A stretch of 20,682 nucleotides of DNA, from IMG/VR virus record IMGVR_UViG_3300042519_001536, positions 1-20,682 of that record; one strand, written 5' to 3'. The notes beneath the pieces are model-generated. The model was not told the DNA's origin. It ran no database searches and worked only from the letters and a program-made list of their open reading frames with translations. Positions 15,276-20,682 of the stretch are shown here, in pieces. This stretch comes from a virus. A program made the translations under genes and the position numbers. Position 1 is the stretch's first letter; every line of letters starts with the position of its first letter.

Positions 15276-15288
15276 ATATTTATGTCTA
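15260..15288 (-). promoter_or_regulatory. Sigma70-like promoter
   Basis: On the minus strand, TAGACA (15288-15283, five of six to TTGACA) is followed after exactly 17 bases by TATAAT (15265-15260, perfect -10). The expected start is ~15253, seven bases before the ATG at 15246. This looks like a host-polymerase early promoter for the gene at 14962 and those downstream. Confidence 0.55.
15277..15284 (-). promoter_or_regulatory. T4-type late promoter variant on the minus strand
   Basis: On the minus strand this reads CATAAATA, seven of eight to TATAAATA, lying inside the spacer and -35 region of the sigma70-like promoter. Use of both would allow early and late transcription of the same gene. 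The leader would be ~25 bases. Confidence 0.45.
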
Positions 15289-15537
15289 ACTAAAGTTGCC
15301 ACCGTCAAACTTAACATTGATGTTGGTTGTAGATTCACGTATTTCCACCAGCATCGCGTGTATTTCCTGAACAGTTTTTCCTAATTTAGCAGTCATCACA
15401 GCTAATTCTTGAGTAAGCTCTCTCGCTTCTTGAATTGTTAATCTTATATCTTTTTGCTGACCACGCTCTGCAACTGCTATGCGTTGAATAAGTTTTTCAA
15501 CACCCGGTAACGTATTTGGAATATTATTTTGAGACAT
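15286..15537 (-). CDS. Conserved hypothetical phage protein, coiled coil
   Basis: This gene encodes 83 residues from an ATG 14 bases inside the end of the upstream gene. It starts MSQNNIPNTLPGVEKLIQRIAVAERGQQKDI and continues as an almost uninterrupted amphipathic helix (EARELTQELAVMTAKLGKTVQEIHAMLVEIRES), ending with NVKFDGGNFS. I recall it as a conserved small protein of marine T4-like phages. The heptad-like pattern suggests oligomerisation. It has no membrane or metal motif, and its function is unknown. Confidence 0.85.
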   Translation of the reverse strand: MSQNNIPNTLPGVEKLIQRIAVAERGQQKDIRLTIQEARELTQELAVMTAKLGKTVQEIHAMLVEIRESTTNINVKFDGGNFS

Positions 15538-16000
15538 TAGCCAATACCTGTTTCATTTCAATTTCAGATTGAAACGGACCTTGAAACTCATACCTTTGTA
15601 ATGTTATTAATTTAGGACAAAAACTTTTTACCCATCCTTTATCGAACCGTATCACATAAAAGCCTGCACAGTACAAACTCTTGCTATCTCCACTCTTTGT
15701 AAACAACGGTAATTTTCTTTTTATATCATACATTGCATTATGAGGCTCAGCACTTGTGGCATAACCGTGAACTTCGTTAGGTAATGCATCGTTGGCTTCT
15801 TTAATAATTTTAGCCACAAAGAAATTTTTACCAAATTGTTTAGTAAGACTTTCTTTTGTGTCGTAGATTTGTACACCTAATTCGTTACTCATGACAAATC
15901 TATCATCTTCGTTTTTTCTTAGAGTGGCAAATTTTTCACCGTCTCGTTCAACAATCCAGAATTTGTTTTCTATAATTGGTTTAGCGTGTAAGTCTGTCAT
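15524..16000 (-). CDS. Conserved hypothetical phage protein (KFWIVE family)
   Basis: This gene encodes 158 residues from the ATG at 16000, chosen because GGGAG (16007-16011) sits six bases upstream and the family, as I recall it, begins near MTDLHAKPIIENKFWIVERDGEK. Conserved parts include KFATLRKN, GVQIYDTKESLTKQFGKNFFVAK, and later SLYCAGFYVIRFDKGWVKSFCPKLITLQRYEFQGPF. The mixed strand/helix pattern is globular and cytoplasmic. The frame stays open upstream to ATGs at 16069 and 16084; the one at 16069 has GAGG seven bases upstream and would add 23 residues containing three cysteines (CPYEDTCESKTNDC). Which start is used cannot be decided here. The function is unknown. Confidence 0.83.
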   Translation of the reverse strand: MTDLHAKPIIENKFWIVERDGEKFATLRKNEDDRFVMSNELGVQIYDTKESLTKQFGKNFFVAKIIKEANDALPNEVHGYATSAEPHNAMYDIKRKLPLFTKSGDSKSLYCAGFYVIRFDKGWVKSFCPKLITLQRYEFQGPFQSEIEMKQVLANVSK

Positions 16001-16006
16001 AGTGTT

Positions 16007-16011
16007 CTCCC
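16007..16011 (-). promoter_or_regulatory. Ribosome-binding site GGGAG deciding the start at 16000
   Basis: On the minus strand GGGAG lies six bases before the ATG at 16000. It is the best Shine-Dalgarno match near this gene and supports initiation there, either alone or as an internal second start. Confidence 0.6.
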
Positions 16012-16043
16012 AGCAGTCATTAGTTTTTGATTCACAAGTATCT

Positions 16044-17051
16044 TCATACGGACAAAGTTTTAATTTCATTTGAATACCTCGCATTTAGTGGCTCGGCATA
16101 GGCCTGTGCCTGATCGGCAATTTTTTTAAGATCGTAAAGATTACAAAATTTCATTAATCTAATTCCAACTTGACTAATATTTTTATTAGCAGTTGTTGCT
16201 GTTAAAATAGTTTCTGTGATAATGTTTTTAATTTCTTCGGGCTGTGCAGAGAGATCGATTAAAATACGATTGCGTTCATAATCATCTAACACACGATGTT
16301 CTTTACCTTCGTGGTCGGACCAACGTTGCAACATGAGATTGTTCCACGCATAGCCTTTTGAGTCTCGGTCACCATAGGCTTCACGGAGACCAACCTTATT
16401 CTTTGTGCCTTTTTCACGTACTCCCGGATATGCAGAGAATACGTTGTCTGAGGTATCGCCTCGCATACACTTCTCAAAGAGTAACCACTGGGGGTCCGGA
16501 ATGGCTTTTGGTTCTTGAGTTTTTTTATCAATGACTCTTTTACCTTTTGCATCAAAAATACCTTCGTGTGTAATAGTAGTTTCCATAACACCATTAAATT
16601 GGCGTACATTAGGTGCAATCAATTGTACAAAGTCTGTATCGGTCGAAATAATAACATGATCATCGTTTGGATGTGTCTGTATCCAACCAGCAATTAAGTC
16701 ATCTGCTTCTAGGCGTGAATGTTGTAGCACTGTGCAATTTGTCTTTTCTGTGACAAATTCTTTAAAGGTATCAAATGCTTCCCAAAATACTTTTTCTTCT
16801 TCTGCTTCACGCTCTGTATGTGCGGCACGACTAGCAACTCTTTGTGCCTTATAAGGCTTGTAATGATCTTTACGCCAGCTTCGACCTTCTAAACAAAACA
16901 CCACATGACTTCCACCAAAGTCTTGCCAAGCCTTTTTAATACTGTTTAGTGTAATATGAAAGGCCATACCTAATTTGATATCAGCATCACCGTTGATTAC
17001 ATGCCTAGCACGAAAGAAAGTGTTTGCAGTATCAACTAAAATATATGTCAT
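16044..17051 (-). CDS. rnh: RNase H / 5'-3' exonuclease of the FEN family (T4 Rnh-like)
   Basis: This gene encodes 335 residues, close to T4 RNase H (305). The acidic metal-binding set of FEN/5'-exonuclease enzymes is visible: D7 in ILVDTANTFFRA, E115-D117-D118 in RLEADDLIAGW, D138 and D140 in IISTDTDFVQL, and D199 and D202 in CMRGDTSDNV. The latter is followed by a PGV segment at the position of the helix-three-turn-helix DNA-binding part. In T4 this enzyme removes RNA primers and flaps from lagging-strand fragments; the same role is inferred here. It overlaps the upstream gene by four bases (ATGA). The extra length lies mainly in a segment around 165-185 and in the C-terminal helical part. 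Catalytic residues all appear intact. Confidence 0.92.
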   Translation of the reverse strand: MTYILVDTANTFFRARHVINGDADIKLGMAFHITLNSIKKAWQDFGGSHVVFCLEGRSWRKDHYKPYKAQRVASRAAHTEREAEEEKVFWEAFDTFKEFVTEKTNCTVLQHSRLEADDLIAGWIQTHPNDDHVIISTDTDFVQLIAPNVRQFNGVMETTITHEGIFDAKGKRVIDKKTQEPKAIPDPQWLLFEKCMRGDTSDNVFSAYPGVREKGTKNKVGLREAYGDRDSKGYAWNNLMLQRWSDHEGKEHRVLDDYERNRILIDLSAQPEEIKNIITETILTATTANKNISQVGIRLMKFCNLYDLKKIADQAQAYAEPLNARYSNEIKTLSV

Positions 17052-17515
17052 AGATTCTTTTTTCTAACAGAATTAATATCAATAACGCCAGTGTTCACAG
17101 CGCCGCCGAAATCTCCGTCAACTACTACATTAGCACATAGTTCACGGAACCAACGATCTACAATCTCTTCGTCTTTATCACCGTCGAAACCATAGCCCTC
17201 TTGCTTTAATTTTAACACAAAATGATCGTTCCAGTCAAGCTCAAAAAAGCCATTCCTAATATTGTCTTTGTTTATGTGTGTATTTAATACACCTACCCAT
17301 GGTTCTTTGAGCCTAGTAGCCCGATCTTTTGGTGCTAACTTGGCCGATTCTTCTTGCTCTAGAGCAAGATTTGCTTTCTTTTCGGCTAGGGTAATTTCAT
17401 CAGCCTTCTGATCAGCTAGTTTTGTAGCTTCATCTATTGCTGTTTTGGTATCGATAAGTTGTTGCTCTAGTTTATCAATACCCATTATTTTTTTAAAGAA
17501 TTTTGTTAGCATCAT
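17048..17515 (-). CDS. Conserved hypothetical phage protein with N-terminal coiled coil
   Basis: This gene encodes 155 residues. The ATG at 17515 is chosen because it forms an ATGA overlap with the QueE stop and has a G-rich GTGGGG just upstream; the next codon is also ATG, and an in-frame GTG lies at 17524. Residues ~15-65 are a coiled coil (LEQQLIDTKTAIDEATKLADQKADEITLAEKKANLALEQEE, split here by description only at its heptads). The C-terminal domain contains KEPWVGVLNTHINKDN, GFFELDWNDHFVLKLKQEG and DEEIVDRWFRELCANVV, which I recall from other marine T4-like phages. Its location between QueE and RNase H does not settle a function. It has no membrane segment. Confidence 0.83.
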   Translation of the reverse strand: MMLTKFFKKIMGIDKLEQQLIDTKTAIDEATKLADQKADEITLAEKKANLALEQEESAKLAPKDRATRLKEPWVGVLNTHINKDNIRNGFFELDWNDHFVLKLKQEGYGFDGDKDEEIVDRWFRELCANVVVDGDFGGAVNTGVIDINSVRKKNL

Positions 17516-18366
17516 GTACCCCACTCGTTTTTAAATAATGGAACTTGTAGTCTATCGCTATAGCGCCAGCCACGCTTCATTGCCGCTAGTGCTACATTCT
17601 TTGCGTTAAGTGTATATACACTTTCCACTCCGCCCACTGGCATTAAGTAAACGTGCCCTTTAAATCCCGCTTCTTTAAATTCCTCAACAGCGTGTTCTGC
17701 ATCGATAACATCTTCTGCTGTTGCTACTACAAATTTAAGATATGCTGTACCTACTTCTTCGTATTCACAAACAACTTCTGGGCGAATAGCCTCAAACCAA
17801 TTCTCACCACTTGCAGGAAGTTTAGCACTTACTGAAAATGTAAGCTCTTTACCCACTTCGCTATTCCACTTTCTCAAGTATTCTTTAAATTCCGGAGTAA
17901 GTTTTTGAGTACCATTTGTTTCAAATGTAATTTCCTTCAACGCCTTCATTTTAGAATTGTTAAGCAAGTCTGGATAAGCACGTTGCCAACCCAGCAAAGG
18001 TTCGCCACCTGTAATAACCAAGTGTTCATCCTTCCACTCGTTATGCGGAATAATTTCCATAATACGATCTGTAATTGCTTCGCTAGTAAGCATTGGCGAC
18101 AAATCTTTAAACTCTGGCATCCAAGATGCATAAGAATCACAACCTGTGCTAACTAGTGGAAGCTCTTCATACTTTTGAAAAGGTGTAACTAATGAATGTG
18201 TAGCTGCAATACCAGCAGCCTCCATACTCAATTCACCACGCGACATACCAAACCCAGCACACTTAAAGTTACAACCAAATGTGCGTAGAAATACACTAGG
18301 AACACCCATATAGCGTCCCTCACCTTGAATGCTGTAAAACAACTCTGCAATTTTAATCTTACTCAT
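17512..18366 (-). CDS. queE: 7-carboxy-7-deazaguanine synthase QueE-like radical SAM enzyme
   Basis: This gene encodes 284 residues. The start FYSIQGEGRYMGVPSVFLRTFGCNFKC is the QueE signature, and TGGEPLLGW (from ~119) and FETNGT (~148-153) are typical radical SAM/QueE core motifs. QueE converts 6-carboxy-tetrahydropterin to 7-carboxy-7-deazaguanine, a precursor of preQ0, queuosine and 7-deazaguanine DNA modifications. The usual CX3CX2C cluster is interrupted: C32 and C36 are normal, but the expected third cysteine is 40 residues on, at C76 in STGCDSYASW, which mirrors the WCDTxYAW of ordinary QueE. The intervening segment starts AGFGMSRGELS. Variant spacings are known in QueE, so this is probably active. 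The gene overlaps MazG upstream by four bases. No QueC, QueD or FolE is in the window. Confidence 0.92.
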   Translation of the reverse strand: MSKIKIAELFYSIQGEGRYMGVPSVFLRTFGCNFKCAGFGMSRGELSMEAAGIAATHSLVTPFQKYEELPLVSTGCDSYASWMPEFKDLSPMLTSEAITDRIMEIIPHNEWKDEHLVITGGEPLLGWQRAYPDLLNNSKMKALKEITFETNGTQKLTPEFKEYLRKWNSEVGKELTFSVSAKLPASGENWFEAIRPEVVCEYEEVGTAYLKFVVATAEDVIDAEHAVEEFKEAGFKGHVYLMPVGGVESVYTLNAKNVALAAMKRGWRYSDRLQVPLFKNEWGT

Positions 18367-18650
18367 ACGTTAATTTCACCTTCAAAAATATTTGACCACT
18401 GTTTTAGTTTAGCAATCTTGTTGTCGGCGGCAATGATCACTTCTTCTTTGTCTACTAGATTGTGGTCTATACAAAGATTGATCATGGCCTGTAAATCTCC
18501 TAGCTCTTCCGCCAAATGCTGTCTATTAGTAAGTGGCTTACCTGGTTTAACATTATCTAAACCAAAGCGATTAATTTTACTAATAGCAACAATTACTTCT
18601 GCACATTCTTCTTGAGTAATGTCTAGAATTTCTTTTTCTTTATTATTCAT
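18363..18650 (-). CDS. MazG-like nucleotide pyrophosphohydrolase
   Basis: This gene encodes 95 residues from the ATG at 18650; a GTG at 18665 is an in-frame alternative that would overlap the upstream stop, and neither has a strong ribosome-binding site. The all-alpha NTP pyrophosphohydrolase signature is present: EExxE in TQEECAEVIVAI (E14, E15, E18), and ExxD in LAEELGDLQAMINL (E49, D52), which together bind the Mg ions. The short length fits single-domain phage MazG-type enzymes. These hydrolyse (d)NTPs, or possibly other nucleotides, to monophosphates; in phages a role in dNTP pool or alarmone control has been proposed. It sits between an AbrB-like gene and QueE in a nucleotide-metabolism run and overlaps QueE by four bases. 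Confidence 0.87.
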   Translation of the reverse strand: MNNKEKEILDITQEECAEVIVAISKINRFGLDNVKPGKPLTNRQHLAEELGDLQAMINLCIDHNLVDKEEVIIAADNKIAKLKQWSNIFEGEINV

Positions 18651-18657
18651 ATTACTA

Positions 18658-18822
18658 TTATACACTCTTTTTTGCTAAAGACCAAGAACCATTTTTATTA
18701 TCAGTCCAAATTAATTCATCACCTTCTTTCCAGCCCGTTTCTTTGAGCATATCTTCGGGGAAGGGCAATATTAAGTCACCTGTTTCGGGGTCGTCTTGTA
18801 GTTCAACTGTCCAATTTTTCAA
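18658..18822 (-). CDS. Small AbrB/MazE-like protein, TTG start
   Basis: This gene encodes 54 residues. The start is TTG at 18822, supported by AGGAG (18829-18833) six bases upstream; no ATG is present at the right place, and the longer reading to 19017 would lie inside dCMP deaminase in another frame. The sequence WTVELQDDPETGDLILPFPEDMLKETGWKEGDELIWTDN is the swapped-hairpin AbrB/SpoVT type pattern (L-PFPEDML-GWKEGD-L-W). Such proteins bind DNA as dimers in bacteria or act as antitoxins; here no toxin partner is adjacent, so a regulatory role is only a possibility. It overlaps the end of the dCMP deaminase gene by 20 bases. Small proteins of this type are familiar to me from marine T4-like phages. 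Confidence 0.82.
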   Translation of the reverse strand: MKNWTVELQDDPETGDLILPFPEDMLKETGWKEGDELIWTDNKNGSWSLAKKSV

Positions 18823-19315
18823 TGTTAACTCCTGATTTTTTAAGGAACTCAATCCCAGCATCATCTCTATAGTTCTCACCATAGTAAACACTATTAATGC
18901 CAGACTGATATATAAGTTTGGCACATTCAATACACGGGGCGTGAGTAATAAAAATATCAGCCCCAAACCCACTGTCATTAGACTTCGCCAGTTTTGCAAT
19001 AGCATTTGATTCTGCATGAAGTACTTCTGGTTTGGTTTTTAATCCGTATCTGTATTCTTCTTCTGCATCTTCGTTGTATTCTGTATAGGGATATAGTGCA
19101 TCAAATTCTTCCGGACTAAGCCATCCGCCAGCACCGCTATCATATATTCTATCTTCGCAGTTGTTATCCCAACCCGCCGGCATACCGTTGTAGCCAATTG
19201 AAATGATACGATCATCTTTGACCACAATAGCACCAACGTGAAGTCTTTTAGCATGACTAAGTTCTGCGAACACCTTTGCGGTTTTCATATAGGTTTGTTT
19301 GAACTTTTCCTTCAT
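18803..19315 (-). CDS. dCMP deaminase
   Basis: This gene encodes 170 residues with the zinc-dependent deaminase motifs HAE (H100-A-E102 in EVLHAESNAIAKLAKS) and PCxxC (P127-C128-x2-C131 in HAPCIECAKLIYQSGI). The N-terminal part (KRLHVGAIVVKDDRIISIGYNGMPAGWDNNCED) is the substrate-side region typical of deoxycytidylate deaminase. The enzyme turns dCMP into dUMP, feeding thymidylate synthesis; T4 encodes one (cd). The start at 19315 is preferred because GGAAGAAAG precedes it, while an internal ATG at 19288 has none; this gives a 59-base overlap with the upstream membrane-protein gene. An insert of about 30 residues between ~57 and 95 separates the two halves of the fold. A cytoplasmic enzyme in a nucleotide-metabolism run. 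Confidence 0.93.
   Translation of the reverse strand: MKEKFKQTYMKTAKVFAELSHAKRLHVGAIVVKDDRIISIGYNGMPAGWDNNCEDRIYDSGAGGWLSPEEFDALYPYTEYNEDAEEEYRYGLKTKPEVLHAESNAIAKLAKSNDSGFGADIFITHAPCIECAKLIYQSGINSVYYGENYRDDAGIEFLKKSGVNIEKLDS
18829..18833 (-). promoter_or_regulatory. Ribosome-binding site AGGAG for the TTG start at 18822
   Basis: AGGAG on the minus strand, six bases from TTG, lies inside the end of the dCMP deaminase gene. It is the main evidence for translation of the AbrB-like protein from a TTG codon. Confidence 0.7.
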
Positions 19316-19496
19316 TTTCTTTCTTCCATTCTTGTTGCTTGAGTTCTCGACATTGCTTCCTTACTTCCATGGGAATGTCAGGATGCCATTCGGCTATACC
19401 GCAGTCGTATACTCTGTATTCGGGCATTGGAGTTAGACTAAGTATCAATATCCACAACAGAAATCCTACCGCAAATCCTATTAGATATTTTATCAT
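19257..19496 (-). CDS. Small single-pass membrane protein
   Basis: This gene encodes 79 residues and overlaps the upstream gene by four bases (ATGA). Residues ~4-23 (YLIGFAVGFLLWILILSLTP) form one hydrophobic membrane segment or uncleaved signal anchor; the rest is a hydrophilic tail with YRVYDCGIAEWHPDIPMEVRKQC and then a Lys/Glu/Gln-rich helix. I recall the CGIAEWHPDIP motif from small proteins of marine T4-like phages. Two cysteines in the tail could form a disulphide if it faces the periplasm. The function is unknown; roles in lysis timing, superinfection exclusion or envelope modification are all possible but unsupported. The last 59 bases are shared with the dCMP deaminase gene in another frame. 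Confidence 0.8.
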   Translation of the reverse strand: MIKYLIGFAVGFLLWILILSLTPMPEYRVYDCGIAEWHPDIPMEVRKQCRELKQQEWKKENEGKVQTNLYENRKGVRRT

Positions 19497-19687
19497 AGTC
19501 TATCACTTAGTAATAGATTACACATTAATGCATCTTGTTCTGTTTTAAAAAAGAATTTCATATAGTCTGCAGAAACTTCAGTAGTATATCGATTACCCGG
19601 TAATCCAAAATGTTCAATGACCATGGCACAACTTGCATTCCACCATTTATTTTCTTGTGAGTTCCAGGTTAAATTAACAACGTTCAT
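19493..19687 (-). CDS. Small hypothetical protein
   Basis: This gene encodes 64 residues from an ATG 14 bases inside the end of the upstream gene. It reads MNVVNLTWNSQENKWWNASC...GLPGNRYTTEVSADYMKFFFKTEQDALMCNLLLSDRL. The second half (YTTEVSADYMKFFFKTEQDALMCNL) looks like a small alpha/beta unit. No family is recognised. It has no membrane segment and no metal-binding motif. Its TGA overlaps the ATG of the membrane-protein gene, so it belongs to the same transcript. Confidence 0.72.
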   Translation of the reverse strand: MNVVNLTWNSQENKWWNASCAMVIEHFGLPGNRYTTEVSADYMKFFFKTEQDALMCNLLLSDRL

Positions 19688-19865
19688 TTGATAAATCTCT
19701 GAAAAATCTATGTATAAAACTTTCTTCTAGACACGAATATTCGAGACTGTCTTTAATGCGTTTATAATGTATCCAAGTTTGATCTTCTATTACAACTGTG
19801 TCGATAACTTGAAAAGTTTCAAAGTTGCTGCTACGCCATTTTTCGCCCATATTAACTTTTTGCAT
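19674..19865 (-). CDS. Small hypothetical protein
   Basis: This gene encodes 63 residues. The ATG at 19865 is favoured because AAGGG lies a few bases upstream; the internal ATG at 19850 is an alternative. The start lies 14 bases inside the end of the cupin-like gene. The sequence MGEKWRSSNFETFQVIDTVVIEDQTWIHYKRI suggests a small beta-barrel-like domain, followed by CLEESFIHRFFRDL. No family is recognised with confidence. It is co-transcribed with its neighbours by position. Confidence 0.7.
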   Translation of the reverse strand: MQKVNMGEKWRSSNFETFQVIDTVVIEDQTWIHYKRIKDSLEYSCLEESFIHRFFRDLSNERC

Positions 19866-20319
19866 TTTTAGCCCTTACAGATAGATATGTTTCATTATGA
19901 ATCCATCTGTTATTTACTAAAAACCCCCATTCACGTTTCTGGGGACCGGGCATAAACAATGTCCATGCAGTTACGCTAGGATCAAGCTCAATACGATGAT
20001 AAGAGTTAGCCCTACATATACGAAAATGGCCGGGTCCTCGCCATTTACATATCTCACCAAATTTACGACCCTGTTGGTCAAATTGAGGAACCCATTCATA
20101 ATAACCGCCTTTAAGTATTAGTGTTGCATATGGCCAGGGATGATCATGAACATCGTCCGGATCTGATTTAAGAAACTTGTGAATAAACACATTAAACGGA
20201 AACCAATTTCTATCTTTTAGAAAGACATAATATCTTTCGAGATATGGTTGATCGTTTATACGATCCATTATGATTCTTTTACGTTCTACTCGTTCTAAAA
20301 AGTTTAGAAACCATTTCAT
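19852..20319 (-). CDS. Cupin-like protein with possible metal site
   Basis: This gene encodes 155 residues from an ATG that overlaps the upstream stop (ATGA) and has GAGG seven bases upstream. The cupin pattern is visible: H58-D-H60 in DDVHDHPWPYATLILKGGYYE, with E75 a plausible third ligand, then RGPGHFRICRANSYHRIEL with H108 as the second-motif histidine, and a final TAWTLFMPGP strand. This arrangement is like that of cysteine dioxygenase and related metal-binding cupins. The N-terminal ~25 residues are a basic helix. The substrate is unknown: an oxygenase, an isomerase or a sugar-binding role would all fit. It is likely cytoplasmic, in a run of small genes. Confidence 0.78.
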   Translation of the reverse strand: MKWFLNFLERVERKRIIMDRINDQPYLERYYVFLKDRNWFPFNVFIHKFLKSDPDDVHDHPWPYATLILKGGYYEWVPQFDQQGRKFGEICKWRGPGHFRICRANSYHRIELDPSVTAWTLFMPGPQKREWGFLVNNRWIHNETYLSVRAKNAKS

Positions 20320-20531
20320 TTGCTGGCCTCCAGAAATTCATTTAGTCTATGCACAGCCTCGTTGAAATCTATGGCCCATATCTTAGCTTCGAGTATTCCT
20401 TCGGCGATGTGTATATTAAAAGGAATTACACCATTCAGTCTAAAGTTTTCAGGAACTTCTGTAGTAACAACAAACTCATGTAAGTTCTTTGCTCTAAAGA
20501 TTAAATTGTTAGCCATATCGACTGAGTTCAT
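20316..20531 (-). CDS. Small hypothetical protein
   Basis: This gene encodes 71 residues. The ATG at 20531 is chosen because GGAG is correctly placed upstream and it forms an ATGA overlap with the partial gene before it; a longer reading from 20555 would lie inside that gene. The sequence runs FRAKNLHEFVVTTEVPENFRLNGVIPFNIHI, then an alternating strand and helix (AKIWAIDFNEAVHRLNEFLEA), a compact alpha/beta shape. No family is recognised. The next gene's ATG overlaps its stop. Confidence 0.75.
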   Translation of the reverse strand: MNSVDMANNLIFRAKNLHEFVVTTEVPENFRLNGVIPFNIHIAEGILEAKIWAIDFNEAVHRLNEFLEASK

Positions 20532-20682
20532 AGTTTTTCTCCGCAATGTGGACACAGTTTGGTTGTAGCATTACGCATTTCTTTTAGTGTCTTGTTTAGT
20601 TTACGAGAATCAGCAATAATCCTGCGTATACTCTTACGATCCCTATCGTGTTTGGCCTTGCCCAATTCTTCTTTAAGGTGTA
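20528..20682 (-). CDS. Partial protein ending in a CPHC zinc-ribbon half
   Basis: The C-terminal 51 residues of a gene running off the right edge are seen; the frame stays open from 20680 to the TGA at 20530-20528. It reads as a basic helix (KHDRDRKSIRRIIADSRKLNKTLKEMRN) followed by KLCPHCGEKL at the very end. The CPHCGEKL end is half of a zinc ribbon; the other two cysteines, if any, lie outside the window. The sequence does not reveal the function. Confidence 0.65.
   Translation of the reverse strand, partial: HLKEELGKAKHDRDRKSIRRIIADSRKLNKTLKEMRNATTKLCPHCGEKL

Noticed and set aside
16286-16618. 110-residue minus-strand open frame
   Set aside because: Off-frame reading inside the RNase H gene, whose catalytic residues fix the correct frame.
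18657-18662. TATAAT on the minus strand before the MazG-like gene
   Set aside because: At 17-base spacing the upstream hexamer (TTGGTC) keeps only TTG of the -35 consensus, and the gene is tightly packed with its neighbour, so a promoter is not supported.
18823-19017. N-terminal extension of the AbrB-like gene with a hydrophobic stretch that looks like membrane segments
   Set aside because: This stretch is an off-frame reading of dCMP deaminase; AGGAG with TTG at 18822 marks the true start.

Overview
The window reads as part of a lytic, AT-rich marine T4-like bacteriophage (T4-type myovirus, of the kind infecting marine cyanobacteria or SAR11-like bacteria). This rests on T4-style late-promoter octamers (TATAAATA and close variants) in the gaps between genes, on recognisable T4-type replication and nucleotide genes (FEN-family RNase H, dCMP deaminase, MazG-type pyrophosphohydrolase, QueE), on large Gly/Thr/Asn-rich fibre-like virion proteins, and on very tight packing with ATGA or short overlaps. 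No host marker such as a photosynthesis gene is present, so the host cannot be named. No tRNA, integrase, insertion sequence or CRISPR array was seen. Family names come from recognition of motifs and from memory, not from a database search.

Region 1 (1-7105, + strand) is a virion-structure block. It holds three consecutive fibre-like genes related to each other (the first cut by the window edge), then two consecutive ~300-residue paralogues. The fibre proteins share an N-terminal module, and the second and third also share a C-terminal module, around unrelated middles.

Region 2 (7162-13122, + strand) starts with a small conserved phage protein (7162). It continues without gaps into five overlapping genes: two GT-A-like glycosyltransferases with DSD/DAD motifs, one unrecognised protein, and two further related glycosyltransferase-like proteins, the second carrying an internal, degenerate duplication. 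It ends with a radical SAM protein with an N-terminal cysteine-rich 'twitch'-like region, which has its own late-type promoter. This accessory cassette is the most interesting part of the window. A plausible role is decoration of the virion or of a host glycan or peptide, but the substrate is unknown.

Region 3 (13131-20682, - strand) converges on region 2 at a hairpin. Read in the direction of transcription it holds: a partial zinc-ribbon protein, a small hypothetical, a cupin-like protein, two small hypotheticals, a small membrane protein, dCMP deaminase, a TTG-started AbrB-like protein, a MazG-like pyrophosphohydrolase, QueE with a split radical SAM cysteine motif, a coiled-coil protein, RNase H, and then eight hypotheticals of the marine T4-like core type. 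Promoter-like sequences at 15260-15288 (sigma70-like plus late-type) and 14544-14551 (late-type) break this long strand into at least three transcription units. The metabolic genes fit control of the dNTP pool (dCMP deaminase, MazG), primer removal (RNase H) and 7-deazaguanine synthesis (QueE) during infection.
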